Shown here one piece after another: positions 30,755-38,640 of a stretch of 38,640 nt of DNA. Each line of letters starts with the position of its first letter. The first letter of the stretch is position 1. The DNA is from Clostridia bacterium DTU065 (GTDB lineage Bacteria > Bacillota > DTU065), in contig LFSI01000004.1 in NCBI GenBank assembly GCA_001512545.1, forward strand, positions 31,182-69,821, given 5' to 3'. A program made the translations under genes and the position numbers. The notes below the pieces were generated by a model. The model saw only the letters and a program-made list of their open reading frames with translations, did no database searches and was not told where the DNA came from.

Positions 30755-31459
30755 TTATGCAAACAGGTAGTCGATCTGGCGTGATAGGCTCAAACTTTTT
30801 GTGTCCCATTTTCTTTTCGGACAGTCTATCACCTCATACTCCTTACCCAATGCTTCAACGAACATGACGAACTTGTCGTCGAACCAAGGTGGAGTCCAAG
30901 CTCCCGATCTGCACACATGAATGGCCGATACGTTGAAAGGCCCATCAAGGTCGTCCAGGTTGGTGTAGTACGTGATAGTATACATGCTGTTTATCTCCTG
31001 GAAGTGCTCAGGCTTTTCCAGCGTATGTGGACTGTAAACAATGTGAGCGTTTTCGCTATGTTCATCTTTAAGTAGCCTGCCAAGCCAGTTAGAGCAATTG
31101 ACCTCGAAATCCAGTGAAGATAATCCTCCATACCCAAGATCAGCATGGGAGTCAAATAAGCAGACAGTTCGGCAGTCGTGCTTCTTGGCAATCTTGTAAG
31201 ACCAAAGGTGGGAGTCTGTAACATACATTTTTGTGTCTTCGTCCATGGTGAATCTTCCCTCTAGCCGCTGCCAAAACGTTCTCCATGCAGGAGATAGTTT
31301 GTACATATCCTGCAGATCCGTTCCTTCGGCTTTGGCCTTCAGGTACCTTTTGTACCAAAGATCAACCAAACCTTTTTTGCTTTCAGTAAAGGACCCCCAG
31401 TTTTCCTCTTTAGTGGCAACAAAATAGTCCCAGTCTATAGAAAGCAAACATCTACTCAT
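30755..31459 (-). CDS. UPF0489-family protein
   Basis: A 234-residue soluble protein with SIDWDYFV near the start, 'TVCLFDSHADLGYGGL' in the middle and 'HVCRSGAWTPPWFDDKF' toward the end. These match the UPF0489 (C5orf22-like) family, which has an arginase-like look because of the DSHAD metal-type motif, but no demonstrated reaction. The ATG at 31459 has GGGGG about 6 bases upstream. The open frame extends another 40 codons upstream from a TTG with protein-like text, so the N-terminus is uncertain. It is a single-gene unit. Confidence 0.7.
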   Translation of the reverse strand: MSRCLLSIDWDYFVATKEENWGSFTESKKGLVDLWYKRYLKAKAEGTDLQDMYKLSPAWRTFWQRLEGRFTMDEDTKMYVTDSHLWSYKIAKKHDCRTVCLFDSHADLGYGGLSSLDFEVNCSNWLGRLLKDEHSENAHIVYSPHTLEKPEHFQEINSMYTITYYTNLDDLDGPFNVSAIHVCRSGAWTPPWFDDKFVMFVEALGKEYEVIDCPKRKWDTKSLSLSRQIDYLFA

Positions 31460-31597
31460 AGCATACCCCCAAACTGAAGTGATTTCCGCTACTCCCAAAC
31501 GTTTTCGACTCCCAACAAGCGCTGTCGTCACCAGTTGGTAGTTGACGTCTTCAAGGCTGGCGTCAAGCGGAACCTGCAATTGATGCTGGTAATTATT

Positions 31598-31607
31598 GGT
31601 ATATACC
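31598..31607. promoter_or_regulatory. Palindrome GGTATATACC near a possible promoter of the UPF0489 gene
   Basis: On the minus strand TTGACT is followed after about 16 bases by TATACC, and the 10-bp palindrome overlaps this -10. It might be an operator; the support is slight. Confidence 0.3.
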
Positions 31608-31734
31608 TTTTTGTGTAAAAGTCAAATGACAATACTGGCGACTAATGGGTATCACTCCCTGTGACACAGGTCTGTTGTTAAGGAGACGGTTGTATTGCAG
31701 AATCTGCTGTTCTTCCTAGACTAAGGACCTTTAC

Positions 31735-32256
31735 TTAGCTACCACTTGCGTTCAACTTTTTCCACTTTCTGATCTTGCTGCGGAAAGACTTGAAGGGCGC
31801 AACCGAATTGATATGCGCCCACTTCCACACCGGCCAATTGGAAGGCGTGGAAGATGCCCATTTGCGGCTGCCAGGCGTAAAGACATCTTCTTCGGGAATT
31901 CCGTCAAGCCACGTTACAAAGCTCCTTACCTTCTCGCAAAACAAGTCTTGCAGTTCGTTTAAAGAGTGTAATGCAAACCTATCATAGAAGCTCTGGTAAA
32001 GTGCCCCAAGTTCATTCCACTTGTAACCCTCACACGGGGTCACCACTTTCTTACCTGCCGCTTCATCTTTGTCCCAACTAATGATCAAGTCGAGCCACCC
32101 CAGTTGATAGGCGATCATCTCTGCTGGCGTTCTGTCAACACCGTCTATCCGCTTGTTCTTGTCGCTTTCTTTGACGTCGGCAAACTCATCGATAAAGAGA
32201 GCTGCTGTCTTTTCGACCTCGGCTATGAGAGCCCTTTTGTCTGCATACCCCTGCAT
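31735..32256 (-). CDS. ClbS/DfsB (DUF1706, DinB-like) family protein
   Basis: A 173-residue four-helix protein: 'GYADKRALIAEVEKTAALFI', 'GVDRTPAEMIAYQLGWLDLI', a central 'GYKWNELGALYQSFYDRF', and 'NWPVWKWAHINSVAPFKSFR' at the end. This is the ClbS/DfsB layout of the DinB-like superfamily. ClbS protects colibactin producers; most relatives in other bacteria have no known role. The ATG at 32256 follows AGGAG by 8 bases. It is divergent in order from nothing and stands alone between two minus-strand genes. Confidence 0.85.
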   Translation of the reverse strand: MQGYADKRALIAEVEKTAALFIDEFADVKESDKNKRIDGVDRTPAEMIAYQLGWLDLIISWDKDEAAGKKVVTPCEGYKWNELGALYQSFYDRFALHSLNELQDLFCEKVRSFVTWLDGIPEEDVFTPGSRKWASSTPSNWPVWKWAHINSVAPFKSFRSKIRKWKKLNASGS

Positions 32257-32296
32257 AATCCACACTCCTTTCTTGTGTCTCGAAGGCAGTATAACA

Positions 32297-32325
32297 GGAA
32301 AACCATGACACCTCTTGTCATGGTT
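32297..32325 (-). terminator. Terminator overlapping the stop codon of the WYL gene
   Basis: The perfect 10-bp stem AACCATGACA / TGTCATGGTT (32301-32310, 32316-32325) includes the TGA stop at 32318-32320. On the minus strand TTTT follows. Confidence 0.75.
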
Positions 32326-33217
32326 TGTTCATTTCGTAAATATCTTTTGCGACACTTGCAACGATTCCTTTAAGGTAAGGGGGCTCTAGGATTTCCACTT
32401 TTGTGCCGAACGAAAGGAGAAACCCAACAAGCCAAGCATCCTCGGGCATCTGGGTAGTTACCGTTAGATTCCCTTCACTATCGGTCTCGATCTGGTCGAT
32501 GGCAAACTCGTCGTACACCCGATAAGCCATGTCTTTAGAGAAACGCAGTCTGATGTGGGAATACTCTTTGCGGTCAACTTCCGAACGATCTGGATACTCA
32601 ACGGGAGAAAAACGCTCCTCCAGAACGTTTAAACGGAGAATGCGACTCAACTTAAATGTCCGAAAATCTTTCTTTTCCGTGCAGTAAGCTTGCAAATACC
32701 AGTCCTTGGATTTGTAGAGCAATTTAAGCGGCAATACCTTTCGCCCAGTCTGAACCTCATTGTAAGCGCTTATGTAGTCGATCTCTATGCATCTATTGTG
32801 AATTACGGCATCCTTGAGCAGTTCGAACTTCTCGTTGTCTTTGGCTTTGTCTCCCCATCTTGTCAAGTCCACTTCAACCCAGTTCCTGGAACTGTTTTTA
32901 AACAGCGCTGATAGTTTCTCGACAGTGCTGCTCTTATCTCTCTTCCGAATAGCTAGAAGGACTTGCACTGCAAAGAGAACATCTTGCCTCTCCTCTTCGG
33001 ACAGTGCAGCTTTATCCAGAACGAAACCGCTCATCAAGCGAACTCCACCGCTTCGACCTGTTTCAGTGTAGATGGGGATTCCTGCACTACTCAGCGTGTC
33101 GATGTCTCGGTAAATTGTGCGCACGGATACCTCAAACCGCTCTGCCAGTTCGCGAGCGCTTGCCCGTTCTTTGTCCAGCAAGTAGTATAGAATCCCAAAC
33201 AACCTGCTTTCCTTCAT
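32318..33217 (-). CDS. YafY-type transcriptional regulator (HTH_11 plus WYL domain)
   Basis: A 299-residue regulator. The N-terminal DeoR-like winged helix-turn-helix is at about 1-60 ('LFGILYYLLDKERASARELA', FEVSVRTIYRDIDTL). The WYL domain is at about 130-210, with 'CIEIDYISAYNEVQTGRKV', PLKLLYKSKDWYLQAY in the position of the W-Y-L trio, and FRTFKLSRI. WYL domains bind small ligands or nucleic acid. The ATG at 33217 is chosen by the family start; AAGGAG is 13 bases away, rather far. The ClbS-like gene follows 61 bp downstream and may be a target. Confidence 0.88.
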   Translation of the reverse strand: MKESRLFGILYYLLDKERASARELAERFEVSVRTIYRDIDTLSSAGIPIYTETGRSGGVRLMSGFVLDKAALSEEERQDVLFAVQVLLAIRKRDKSSTVEKLSALFKNSSRNWVEVDLTRWGDKAKDNEKFELLKDAVIHNRCIEIDYISAYNEVQTGRKVLPLKLLYKSKDWYLQAYCTEKKDFRTFKLSRILRLNVLEERFSPVEYPDRSEVDRKEYSHIRLRFSKDMAYRVYDEFAIDQIETDSEGNLTVTTQMPEDAWLVGFLLSFGTKVEILEPPYLKGIVASVAKDIYEMNKP

Positions 33218-33384
33218 ACAGATCGCCGAACTCCTTGACAGTTTTGAAAAGACACACAAGACTCAAATGTAGGTTTAGCCAAAACCCACCCCTGTTCCTT
33301 CACTCCAGTATCCCCTGAAAGTTAAACATCCCGGTTTAAGCAGACCCCATTTAGCCCGACAGAGAAGCGGCAACACGAAAAAGA

Positions 33385-33439
33385 AGCCCTGAACTTCGAG
33401 GAAGCATCACTGCTTAACCCGAAGAAGGGCTACTTTTTT
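33385..33439. terminator. Bidirectional terminator after fprA
   Basis: AGCCCT-gaa-CTTCG pairs with CGAAG-a-AGGGCT (33385-33398, 33420-33431). Six T follow on the plus strand and CTTCTTTTT on the minus strand, where it ends the flavodiiron gene 118 bp after its stop. The rest of 33218-33548 shows nothing else. Confidence 0.75.
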
Positions 33440-33548
33440 CTATAGTGTTTGTCAGTTGTTATCACAAATAGAAAGTGCGGACTTACTGTGTCTCAACGAG
33501 AAATCCCAGCGTTTTGCAGGAGCTATGCTCGAAGCATGCTAACCAGCA

Positions 33549-34772
33549 CTACTCCACCACTTTTTCCTTCATTTTTTCGATAAGCTCCAGGACTCTCGCT
33601 TCTATTTGGTTGAAGTGTTCGTCTTTTGGTGATCCTTGAAACTCAACAGACTCTAGGAATTCCCAATTCATTTTGTATTTTTCGGTGATCTCCGCAAGCT
33701 CTTTTTCTGCACCGCCAGACCAGCCAAACGATCCGAACCTGAAGGCTACCTTGCCGGAAATCTTTTTTCTACCTATTTCACTTAATGCTGCTGCAACTGG
33801 CGGGAACATGTTGTACTCATAGGTAGGTGTCCCGATGATCACTGCAGCGGACTGGAAGACCTGCGCCACCGTTTCGCTTTCGCTGTTCAGAGGCATCTCC
33901 AGTTTGGTATACTTAACGCCCTCACGCTGAAGGATCCTTTCAACAAACTCAACTGCTCTTTTAGTCATTCCGTACATGGAACCCCACAAGATCGCTACCT
34001 GGTTTTTCCCTGATCCCTGAGCGTAGAGGGAGAATCTGTGATAGTCATCAATGATCTTTTGTGGGTTAGCTCTGTAAACCGGACCATGACCTGGTGCAAC
34101 TATGCTGATATCCAGCGTCCTTGCTTTATCGATCGCCCTTCTTAGACTAGGCGTAAAGGTTGTCATTACATTGGAGTAGTACCTGATACCTTCAAACTCG
34201 AAGAACTCCACTTCCTCAGGTGTCATTTCATCATCGAAGTAGTGGTCCTTCATGCTACCAAAAGCTGCAAACATATCGCAGGAAAAGAGCGTCTTTGTAC
34301 TCTGTTCATAGGTGTACATAGTGTCCGGCCAGTGAACATTTGGCACTGGGTGGAAAGATAGCACTTTGCCCTGACCAAGGTCCAGTGTGTCGCCTTCCTT
34401 CACTATCCTGATTTTATCTTCGCCATAGAAAGAAGTTACCAACTGTGCTGCTTTGTCGGTGCAGATGATCGTAAAGTCGTCCTTGATTTTGCGGAAGTCC
34501 TCAATCCAGCCCGAATGGTCCGGTTCCATATGGTTTACGATCAAGTAATCGATGCTCTTTGGATCGACCCCTAACTCCTCCATGCTTGAATATAGGTTTT
34601 CGGGGGCTCCGTCCCAGCCAACTACTCCGTCGATTATCGCTGTTTTATCGCCCTTAACGATATAGGAGTTTAGAGTCACTCCATTGGCAATATCCCAGAT
34701 CCCTTCAAACAGGATGTCTTCGACATTCATTGTCAGCATGTATATTCCGTCTGCTACTTTCAGTTTCTTCAC
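33549..34772 (-). CDS. fprA: Flavodiiron protein FprA (A-type)
   Basis: A 407-residue enzyme that reduces O2 to water or NO to N2O with electrons from rubredoxin. The metallo-beta-lactamase-like domain carries the diiron ligands H81-x-E83-x-D85 in NHMEPDHSG, H147, D166 and H229 in APGHGPVY. The flavodoxin domain starts at about 257, with the FMN-binding loop WGSMYGMTKRA and 'GTPTYEYNMFPPVAAALSEI'. The length and the absence of further domains define an A-type protein. The start is GTG at 34772, 7 bases after AGGAGG. The rubredoxin fusion at 28099-28764 is the likely electron donor, though it is not linked. A 39-base hairpin lies in the leader. Confidence 0.97.
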   Translation of the reverse strand: MKKLKVADGIYMLTMNVEDILFEGIWDIANGVTLNSYIVKGDKTAIIDGVVGWDGAPENLYSSMEELGVDPKSIDYLIVNHMEPDHSGWIEDFRKIKDDFTIICTDKAAQLVTSFYGEDKIRIVKEGDTLDLGQGKVLSFHPVPNVHWPDTMYTYEQSTKTLFSCDMFAAFGSMKDHYFDDEMTPEEVEFFEFEGIRYYSNVMTTFTPSLRRAIDKARTLDISIVAPGHGPVYRANPQKIIDDYHRFSLYAQGSGKNQVAILWGSMYGMTKRAVEFVERILQREGVKYTKLEMPLNSESETVAQVFQSAAVIIGTPTYEYNMFPPVAAALSEIGRKKISGKVAFRFGSFGWSGGAEKELAEITEKYKMNWEFLESVEFQGSPKDEHFNQIEARVLELIEKMKEKVVE

Positions 34773-34798
34773 GTCTCATCCTCCTTGAATCGTTTTCT

Positions 34799-34837
34799 CG
34801 TGCTTTGCTCATATGGACTAATACCCAAAAAAGCACG
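34799..34837 (-). other. Hairpin in the fprA leader
   Basis: The arms CGTGCTTT (34799-34806) and AAAGCACG (34830-34837) are perfect over 8 bp with a 23-base loop, 27 bp upstream of the GTG and just before the ribosome site. Confidence 0.4.
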
Positions 34838-35019
34838 TTTGTATCTCTTGTCCACTAATTACCGGAAAACCTTGAACTCAAACTGAATTATTGTGTTGAT
34901 TTGTACAGCAGCATCATGTAGGCAACCATGCCTTCATGGAAGACAACTTATGAAAACAGTTTGCCCAGGTCTAAGTGCCTTAGCGACACTTTCTTGATCA
35001 ACATAGCGGATCATTGGTT

Positions 35020-35772
35020 TTATTTGGCGTACTCTTCCAACACTTCCTTGGCGGCTCTAATATTTCCTTCTGTGGTTTGCCAGATTGAGTATTCGTCTAA
35101 TGAAGCCACACCCATGGAAACTCCATCTTTACGAAAGAACATCGCGCTAGGCTTTACTGACTTCCCTGACATGTGATATGACGTTGCTTTAGTTGCTGGG
35201 TAAAGTTTCTTAATGGCACTTGCGCTAACCCCACTACCAACCATCACTTCGATGCGGCCTGTTGCCTGCTGTACAAGATCTGCAATCAACTCCATGCCTT
35301 CTAAACAGTGGTTCTTTTGTCCTGATGTTAAAATGATGTCCACACCCAAGTCAATAGCTGTTTCAAGTGCAGCATGGGGATCAGCACATACATCAAATGC
35401 ACGGTGTAACGTTATCAGCATTCCTTTTGTATTCTCGATTGCCTTTTTCATAAACCCCTCATTTAGGCTACCATCTGGATTCAATGCACCTATGACAACT
35501 CCTGCTGCACCTTCTTTCCGGAAGGTCTCTATGTCTTCCAACATGACCTGCTGTTCCTCGTCGGTATAGTGGAAATCTCCGTATCTCGGCCGTATAAGTA
35601 CGTGGATTGGGAGATCGCAGTGTTTTTTCACGTTTCGGAACAAGCCAAGACTGGGCGTGGTTCCGCCGATGATTAGATTGCTGCACAGTTCCAAGCGATC
35701 TGCGCCGCCTTTCTTGGCAGCTATTGCTGATTCGACTGAATCAACGCAAGCTTCCAATGTAAACCGTCTCAT
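35020..35772 (-). CDS. cutC: CutC family protein
   Basis: A 250-residue TIM-barrel protein with the CutC signature: 'LEACVDSVESAIAAKKGGADRLELCSNL' (read in overlap), 'TPSLGLFRNVKKHCDLPIHV', IRPRYGDFHYTDEE, GVVIGALNPDGS, 'LITLHRAFDVCADPHAALE', and ILTSGQKNHCLEGME. CutC was named for copper tolerance in E. coli; that role is contested and the enzyme activity is unknown. The ATG at 35772 follows GGAGG by 8 bases. It is the only copper-annotated gene here apart from the CopZ-like protein at 6690 and is unlinked to it. Confidence 0.93.
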   Translation of the reverse strand: MRRFTLEACVDSVESAIAAKKGGADRLELCSNLIIGGTTPSLGLFRNVKKHCDLPIHVLIRPRYGDFHYTDEEQQVMLEDIETFRKEGAAGVVIGALNPDGSLNEGFMKKAIENTKGMLITLHRAFDVCADPHAALETAIDLGVDIILTSGQKNHCLEGMELIADLVQQATGRIEVMVGSGVSASAIKKLYPATKATSYHMSGKSVKPSAMFFRKDGVSMGVASLDEYSIWQTTEGNIRAAKEVLEEYAK

Positions 35773-35901
35773 TGCTTCTTCCTCCGTTTTCTATACTTTG
35801 TTCTATAGTGCTTCTTTTGTGCGTATGGCGATGTATATCCTAGAGCGAATCTCACGCGCTGTAGCGTGCTTTATCCAGCTTAAACACAGCATTACCGACC
35901 C

Positions 35902-36303
35902 TTACAACTGTGTTGTTGCTTCTATCCATTTATCAACGATTTCTCTTATCGTTTGTTGGTTTTTCTCTATTTTATCGAGACTCTTGAACGTTGCAATTGC
36001 TCTGTCGTTTTCCTTCCACACCAAGATATCATATTCCTCACTTAACAGTCTTTCTTTGAGTGGCTCCTTAACCTTCGCTCCCCGGTGAAATATGACTTGT
36101 ACCTGCTTTTGCGGATGAATTTTCATTGTGATGCGGTCTTCGCGGTGTATGCTATAGCTAGGACCGTTCCACTTTATTCCCTCGGTTAGTTCATGATCTG
36201 TACTCATTATTATTCTTCTTAATTGCTCAATCTCATCTCTTAAGGGGTGCGTCAAACCATCCAAAAATGCCGTTACCTCGCTGTTCAGTTTGTCTTGATT
36301 CAT
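35902..36303 (-). CDS. DUF1801 protein, second copy
   Basis: A 133-residue member of the DUF1801/YdhG-like group: 'LTHPLRDEIEQLRRIIMSTD', 'LTEGIKWNGPSYSIHREDRI', 'IHPQKQVQVIFHRGAKVKE', and a C-terminal helical segment WKENDRAIATFKSLDKIEKN. It is a different subtype from the copy at 12310. The ATG at 36303 follows GAGGAG by 7 bases. No function is established for this subtype. Confidence 0.8.
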   Translation of the reverse strand: MNQDKLNSEVTAFLDGLTHPLRDEIEQLRRIIMSTDHELTEGIKWNGPSYSIHREDRITMKIHPQKQVQVIFHRGAKVKEPLKERLLSEEYDILVWKENDRAIATFKSLDKIEKNQQTIREIVDKWIEATTQL

Positions 36304-36555
36304 GTACTCACTCCTCATGTAAAAGACCGTCCAATGTATCAGGCAGACTTCCATCAGATTGTCCGGTTAACGTTCTAATACCCAACTTCCGACAAATGAA
36401 CGGCATTACGAATCTCATCATTCTTCGTATGCAGTTTTGGTGATCAATGTCGTCATCACATTAACTTGCCATAAGATGCAATCCTTTACTTATATACAAC
36501 CTAGCCCTGGAAAGTCTGTCTAAATCGCTGCAGACAAACTCTGATAGAGCAAAAG
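36304..36555. other. Intergenic region
   Basis: I see no coding or structural signal in these 250 bases beyond the ribosome site of the DUF1801 gene. Confidence 0.35.
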
Positions 36556-36780
36556 CTAAAAGCTAGCAAACAAAGTTTCAAACTGTTTCCTTGATTTTTT
36601 GTCTAGTATATCGCCAGAAAGAGCTTCTATTTGCAACAGCAGAAATGCTTGATAACGGATGTTGTCATCACCTGATGTCAACCACTCCACAAGTTGCGGA
36701 AGATCCTCTTTATCAGGTGCTTTTGACGCTTCCTGCAGCTCATTTTTGGGAATGGACATAAGGTCTTCTAAATCGATCAT
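36556..36780 (-). CDS. Small HEAT-repeat-like protein, unknown
   Basis: A 74-residue helical protein: 'DLPQLVEWLTSGDDNIRYQAFLLLQIEAL' (in overlap) resembles one helical HEAT/armadillo-type repeat, with an acidic leader before it. The ATG at 36780 has a strong GGAGG 7 bases upstream, supporting a real gene. It follows the alpha/beta hydrolase by 72 bp on the same strand and may be co-transcribed. I do not recognise the family. Confidence 0.65.
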   Translation of the reverse strand: MIDLEDLMSIPKNELQEASKAPDKEDLPQLVEWLTSGDDNIRYQAFLLLQIEALSGDILDKKSRKQFETLFASF

Positions 36781-36852
36781 CTTCGGTCCTCCAATCGACT
36801 ATTAGTGCCGCCCATTTTATGTACCTACTGGGAGTCTGTATTCCCGATGGCT

Positions 36853-37779
36853 TTAGATCATTACAGACTCTCGCTGCTTTGTCTCGTCAATAAACTTCTT
36901 TATTGCAACTGAGACTGCGTCACCATGACCTGTGATTAAATGTCCTCCCGTTTCAAAAACAGCAGTTTTCGCATGTATACGAGCGATGAACCTCTCGACA
37001 CTGTCATACTTTGCCATCGGATCATCTTTAGCATGAACTACTAGAACAGGAGCTGTTATTCTTTCAACTTCGTAATCATCATAGTTGAGATCCATATCGA
37101 GGTTGGTGATCGTTTCATCGATTTTTATACCTTTCTTTCGAGGCACTACCGGAAGCATCGTTTCATACAAAGACTTATCTATCTCAGATGCAAACATAGC
37201 TCTAAAAACAAAACCAAAATACTTCGTAACAAACCAGATGGGGAAATCATTTACAAATACCGCTGGTGGCCCCATCATCCCTGTGATTTCCTCACGACTC
37301 TTTTTAGATGTAGGGACCCCGGAAGAAAGCAGAATTAACCCTTTAACACGCTCGGGATAACTACTTGCGAACATAATCCCTGCGGCTCCACCTGCAGATG
37401 TTGAAATAACGTACGCTTTTTCAATCCCAAGCTGGTTTAGTAAGTCCAAAAACGCTTTTGCTTGGTTTCGAGGCGTCGGATTAGGCGGTACATCTGAGCC
37501 AGGATAACCGAAGCGTGATGGTGCTATTTTCCTGAAGTCAGCGCTTACAAGGGTTTTTAAGGACACATAAGCTTGATCATAGCCACCAAAAATGCCGTGA
37601 GATATGAGTATCGCTTCACCAGTGCCTTCGTCCATGTAACTTATTTTGCCAAGACTACTGCTAACGACCTTTACGTCGTACTTTTTGAGCCTTTTATATG
37701 CAGCGTTAATATCGATTCTGTATTGCGTCGTTATAATAGCTGCAAGTACAACCAATAATCCCAAAACGTACACCCACAT
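36853..37779 (-). CDS. Membrane-anchored alpha/beta hydrolase
   Basis: A 308-residue alpha/beta-hydrolase with an N-terminal membrane helix (about 2-18) followed by the fold. It has 'AILISHGIFGGYDQAYV' for the oxyanion segment, the nucleophile elbow S126-T-S128-A-G130, a cap domain at about 155-225, VVHAKDDPMA for the acid, and FETGGHLITGH for the histidine. The elbow starts with Ser where Gly is usual (G-x-S-x-G), a tolerated variant. These proteins hydrolyse esters or C-C bonds; the substrate is unknown. The ATG at 37779 has AAGG about 10 bases upstream. Confidence 0.85.
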   Translation of the reverse strand: MWVYVLGLLVVLAAIITTQYRIDINAAYKRLKKYDVKVVSSSLGKISYMDEGTGEAILISHGIFGGYDQAYVSLKTLVSADFRKIAPSRFGYPGSDVPPNPTPRNQAKAFLDLLNQLGIEKAYVISTSAGGAAGIMFASSYPERVKGLILLSSGVPTSKKSREEITGMMGPPAVFVNDFPIWFVTKYFGFVFRAMFASEIDKSLYETMLPVVPRKKGIKIDETITNLDMDLNYDDYEVERITAPVLVVHAKDDPMAKYDSVERFIARIHAKTAVFETGGHLITGHGDAVSVAIKKFIDETKQRESVMI

Positions 37780-37909
37780 GCGCGTTTAACCTTCTTTCAT
37801 CTATGGACTCGATTCACATTAGTGCGGGAAAACTGTAGACATTGAGCTCTGGTGGCTTTGTTATAAGTCCGTTCGCGGACGCATCTTGACTGTGGAAACG
37901 CTTTTAGAC

Positions 37910-37938
37910 AAAAAGCCTTCCCATCGTCATGGAAAGGC
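37910..37938 (-). terminator. Terminator
   Basis: GCCTTTCC / GGGAAGGC on the minus strand (8 bp with one G-U) around an 8-base loop, followed by five T. It lies 135 bp past the gene ending at 38074. Confidence 0.75.
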
Positions 37939-38073
37939 CTTTTCGCAATACATTATCGTTATGTCGTCTTAAAATGTTGAGTTTTAGTAGTCCTGTCAGC
38001 TCAATCCCAATCACTTTGTTGTAAAACGATATTTGCTTTTAAAGAAGTATATCGGCCAATATCCGTTTTGACT

Positions 38074-38376
38074 CTATCTTCTTTTGTATACAACTATCTC
38101 AGGATCTGCTCCATTGCATCCGTACTCGCAGACAAGCAAGTATTTCTCGTCGGCCGCTACGCCATAGCACCTTTCTTTTCCCTCGACTTCTATCTCATTC
38201 CCCAAGTACATCTTGTCGTCTTCCAGCAGTTTTACCTTTTGCCCATTAGGAAGAGTATACTCCAAATTAATGTATGAACCATTCAGTAGGTTCAGATCTG
38301 TCAAGTTCAACCCTTCGATTCCCAATGCGTTAAACTCCTGAATAAGAGTGCTTTTTATACTCAAAAGCTTTTCCAT
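38074..38376 (-). CDS. Small protein of unknown function
   Basis: A 100-residue soluble protein, MEKLLSIKSTLIQEFNALGI at the start, then 'INLEYTLPNGQKVKLLEDDK', and a pair 'ERCYGVAADEKYLLVCEYGC' near the end, giving two clusters of cysteines. No family is recognised. The ATG at 38376 follows AAGGAAG by 9 bases, better than the farther reading. It ends ahead of a good terminator. Confidence 0.6.
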   Translation of the reverse strand: MEKLLSIKSTLIQEFNALGIEGLNLTDLNLLNGSYINLEYTLPNGQKVKLLEDDKMYLGNEIEVEGKERCYGVAADEKYLLVCEYGCNGADPEIVVYKRR

Positions 38377-38459
38377 GTTCGCAATCTTCCTTTCTTGATC
38401 ACCTTTCACACTTCTGTCCGCTTTCGCTGCAGGCATCAAATAGTCTGAAGTACTCTAGT

Positions 38460-38640
38460 TCATTTCCCTCTAACCTCAAATATCGAACCCTCTCTACGAT
38501 ACCCGAGTTTTTCGTAATACTGGTCTACGTCACTCATTACATAAACAGGCTGATCTGGGAAGTTTTTGCATACCCATTCCATCAAACTTTTGCCAATTTG
38601 TCTTCCCCGATGTGTTCTTCGTACCAACAGGTCGTATATG
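38460..38640 (-). CDS. GNAT-family acetyltransferase, C-terminal part
   Basis: The last 60 codons of a gene that begins beyond the window end. The visible part has RRTHRGRQIGKSLMEWV, matching the acetyl-CoA-binding Q/R-x2-G-x-G/A loop of GNAT enzymes, and then 'VYVMSDVDQYYEKLGYRREG', the typical 'N-x-x-FYEKLGFR' C-terminal pattern. It is too short to give a substrate. It lies 83 bp upstream of the small gene above, on the same strand. Confidence 0.85.
   Translation of the reverse strand, partial: IYDLLVRRTHRGRQIGKSLMEWVCKNFPDQPVYVMSDVDQYYEKLGYRREGSIFEVRGK

Noticed and set aside
1-38640. CRISPR array, tRNA, rRNA, insertion sequence or phage module
   Set aside because: No regular repeat-spacer pattern, no tRNA- or rRNA-like stretch, and no transposase, integrase or phage gene was recognised.

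Overview
The window looks like chromosome of an anaerobic, Firmicutes-like (clostridial) bacterium of moderate GC content. It carries a flavodiiron protein, a rubredoxin fusion and a ferredoxin-rubrerythrin fusion, which are tools anaerobes use to remove O2, NO and peroxide. It also carries gene families typical of Clostridia (DUF3784 with a PH domain, DUF3796-XRE, DUF2200). The one ABC sugar-binding protein has a plain Sec signal without a lipobox cysteine, which is commoner in diderms such as Thermotogae or Spirochaetes, so I do not assign a phylum. I saw no rRNA, tRNA, CRISPR array, intact transposon or phage gene. Most genes are monocistronic or in two- to three-gene operons, with strong intrinsic terminators between them.

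Layout. 1-2700: tail of a LacI-type regulator, an 18-bp perfect operator palindrome, then two related 4Fe-4S reductases resembling epoxyqueuosine reductase. 2700-6560: a DUF3784/PH membrane protein, ftsH and a solitary divergent purC. 6600-11170: a metal/stress island with a mini Ric/YtfE-like protein, a P1B ATPase with an unusual CPG motif and a CopZ-like metal-binding protein on the minus strand, behind an FNR/CRP-type site placed exactly at -41.5 from an extended -10. Upstream and divergent is a regulator made of two tandem PAS-AraC units. 11200-16600: a membrane-anchored XRE regulator, DUF1801, an unknown membrane protein, a YeiH-type exporter with its divergent LysR regulator, an ACT-domain protein and DUF2200. 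16650-25270: a small membrane protein, an orphan sugar-binding protein, an ArsC/Spx-like protein, a DUF3796-XRE operon behind a 36-bp inverted-repeat operator, a PAS-GGDEF diguanylate cyclase, a class I methyltransferase and a MATE transporter.

25300-30480: a LigB/DODA-type dioxygenase, a scarred stretch (small ORF, NTF2-like protein, and the last 31 codons of a lost short-chain dehydrogenase), then the rubredoxin-fusion/ferredoxin-rubrerythrin operon and a GDT1/UPF0016 transporter with an extra cysteine-bearing cytosolic domain. 30500-38640: UPF0489, a ClbS/DinB-like protein, a WYL regulator, flavodiiron protein FprA, CutC, a second DUF1801, two small proteins of unknown function, an alpha/beta hydrolase, and a GNAT acetyltransferase cut by the window end.

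Redox and metal defence recurs through the window: rubredoxin fusion, rubrerythrin fusion, FprA, Ric-like protein, P1B ATPase, CopZ-like protein, CutC and the GDT1-type exporter. The best candidate for something undescribed is the FNR-box/Ric-like/CPG-ATPase/CopZ operon with its tandem PAS-AraC neighbour. The LacI-operator-controlled pair of QueG-like reductases comes second. All functions are inferred from sequence reading alone; no database search was run.
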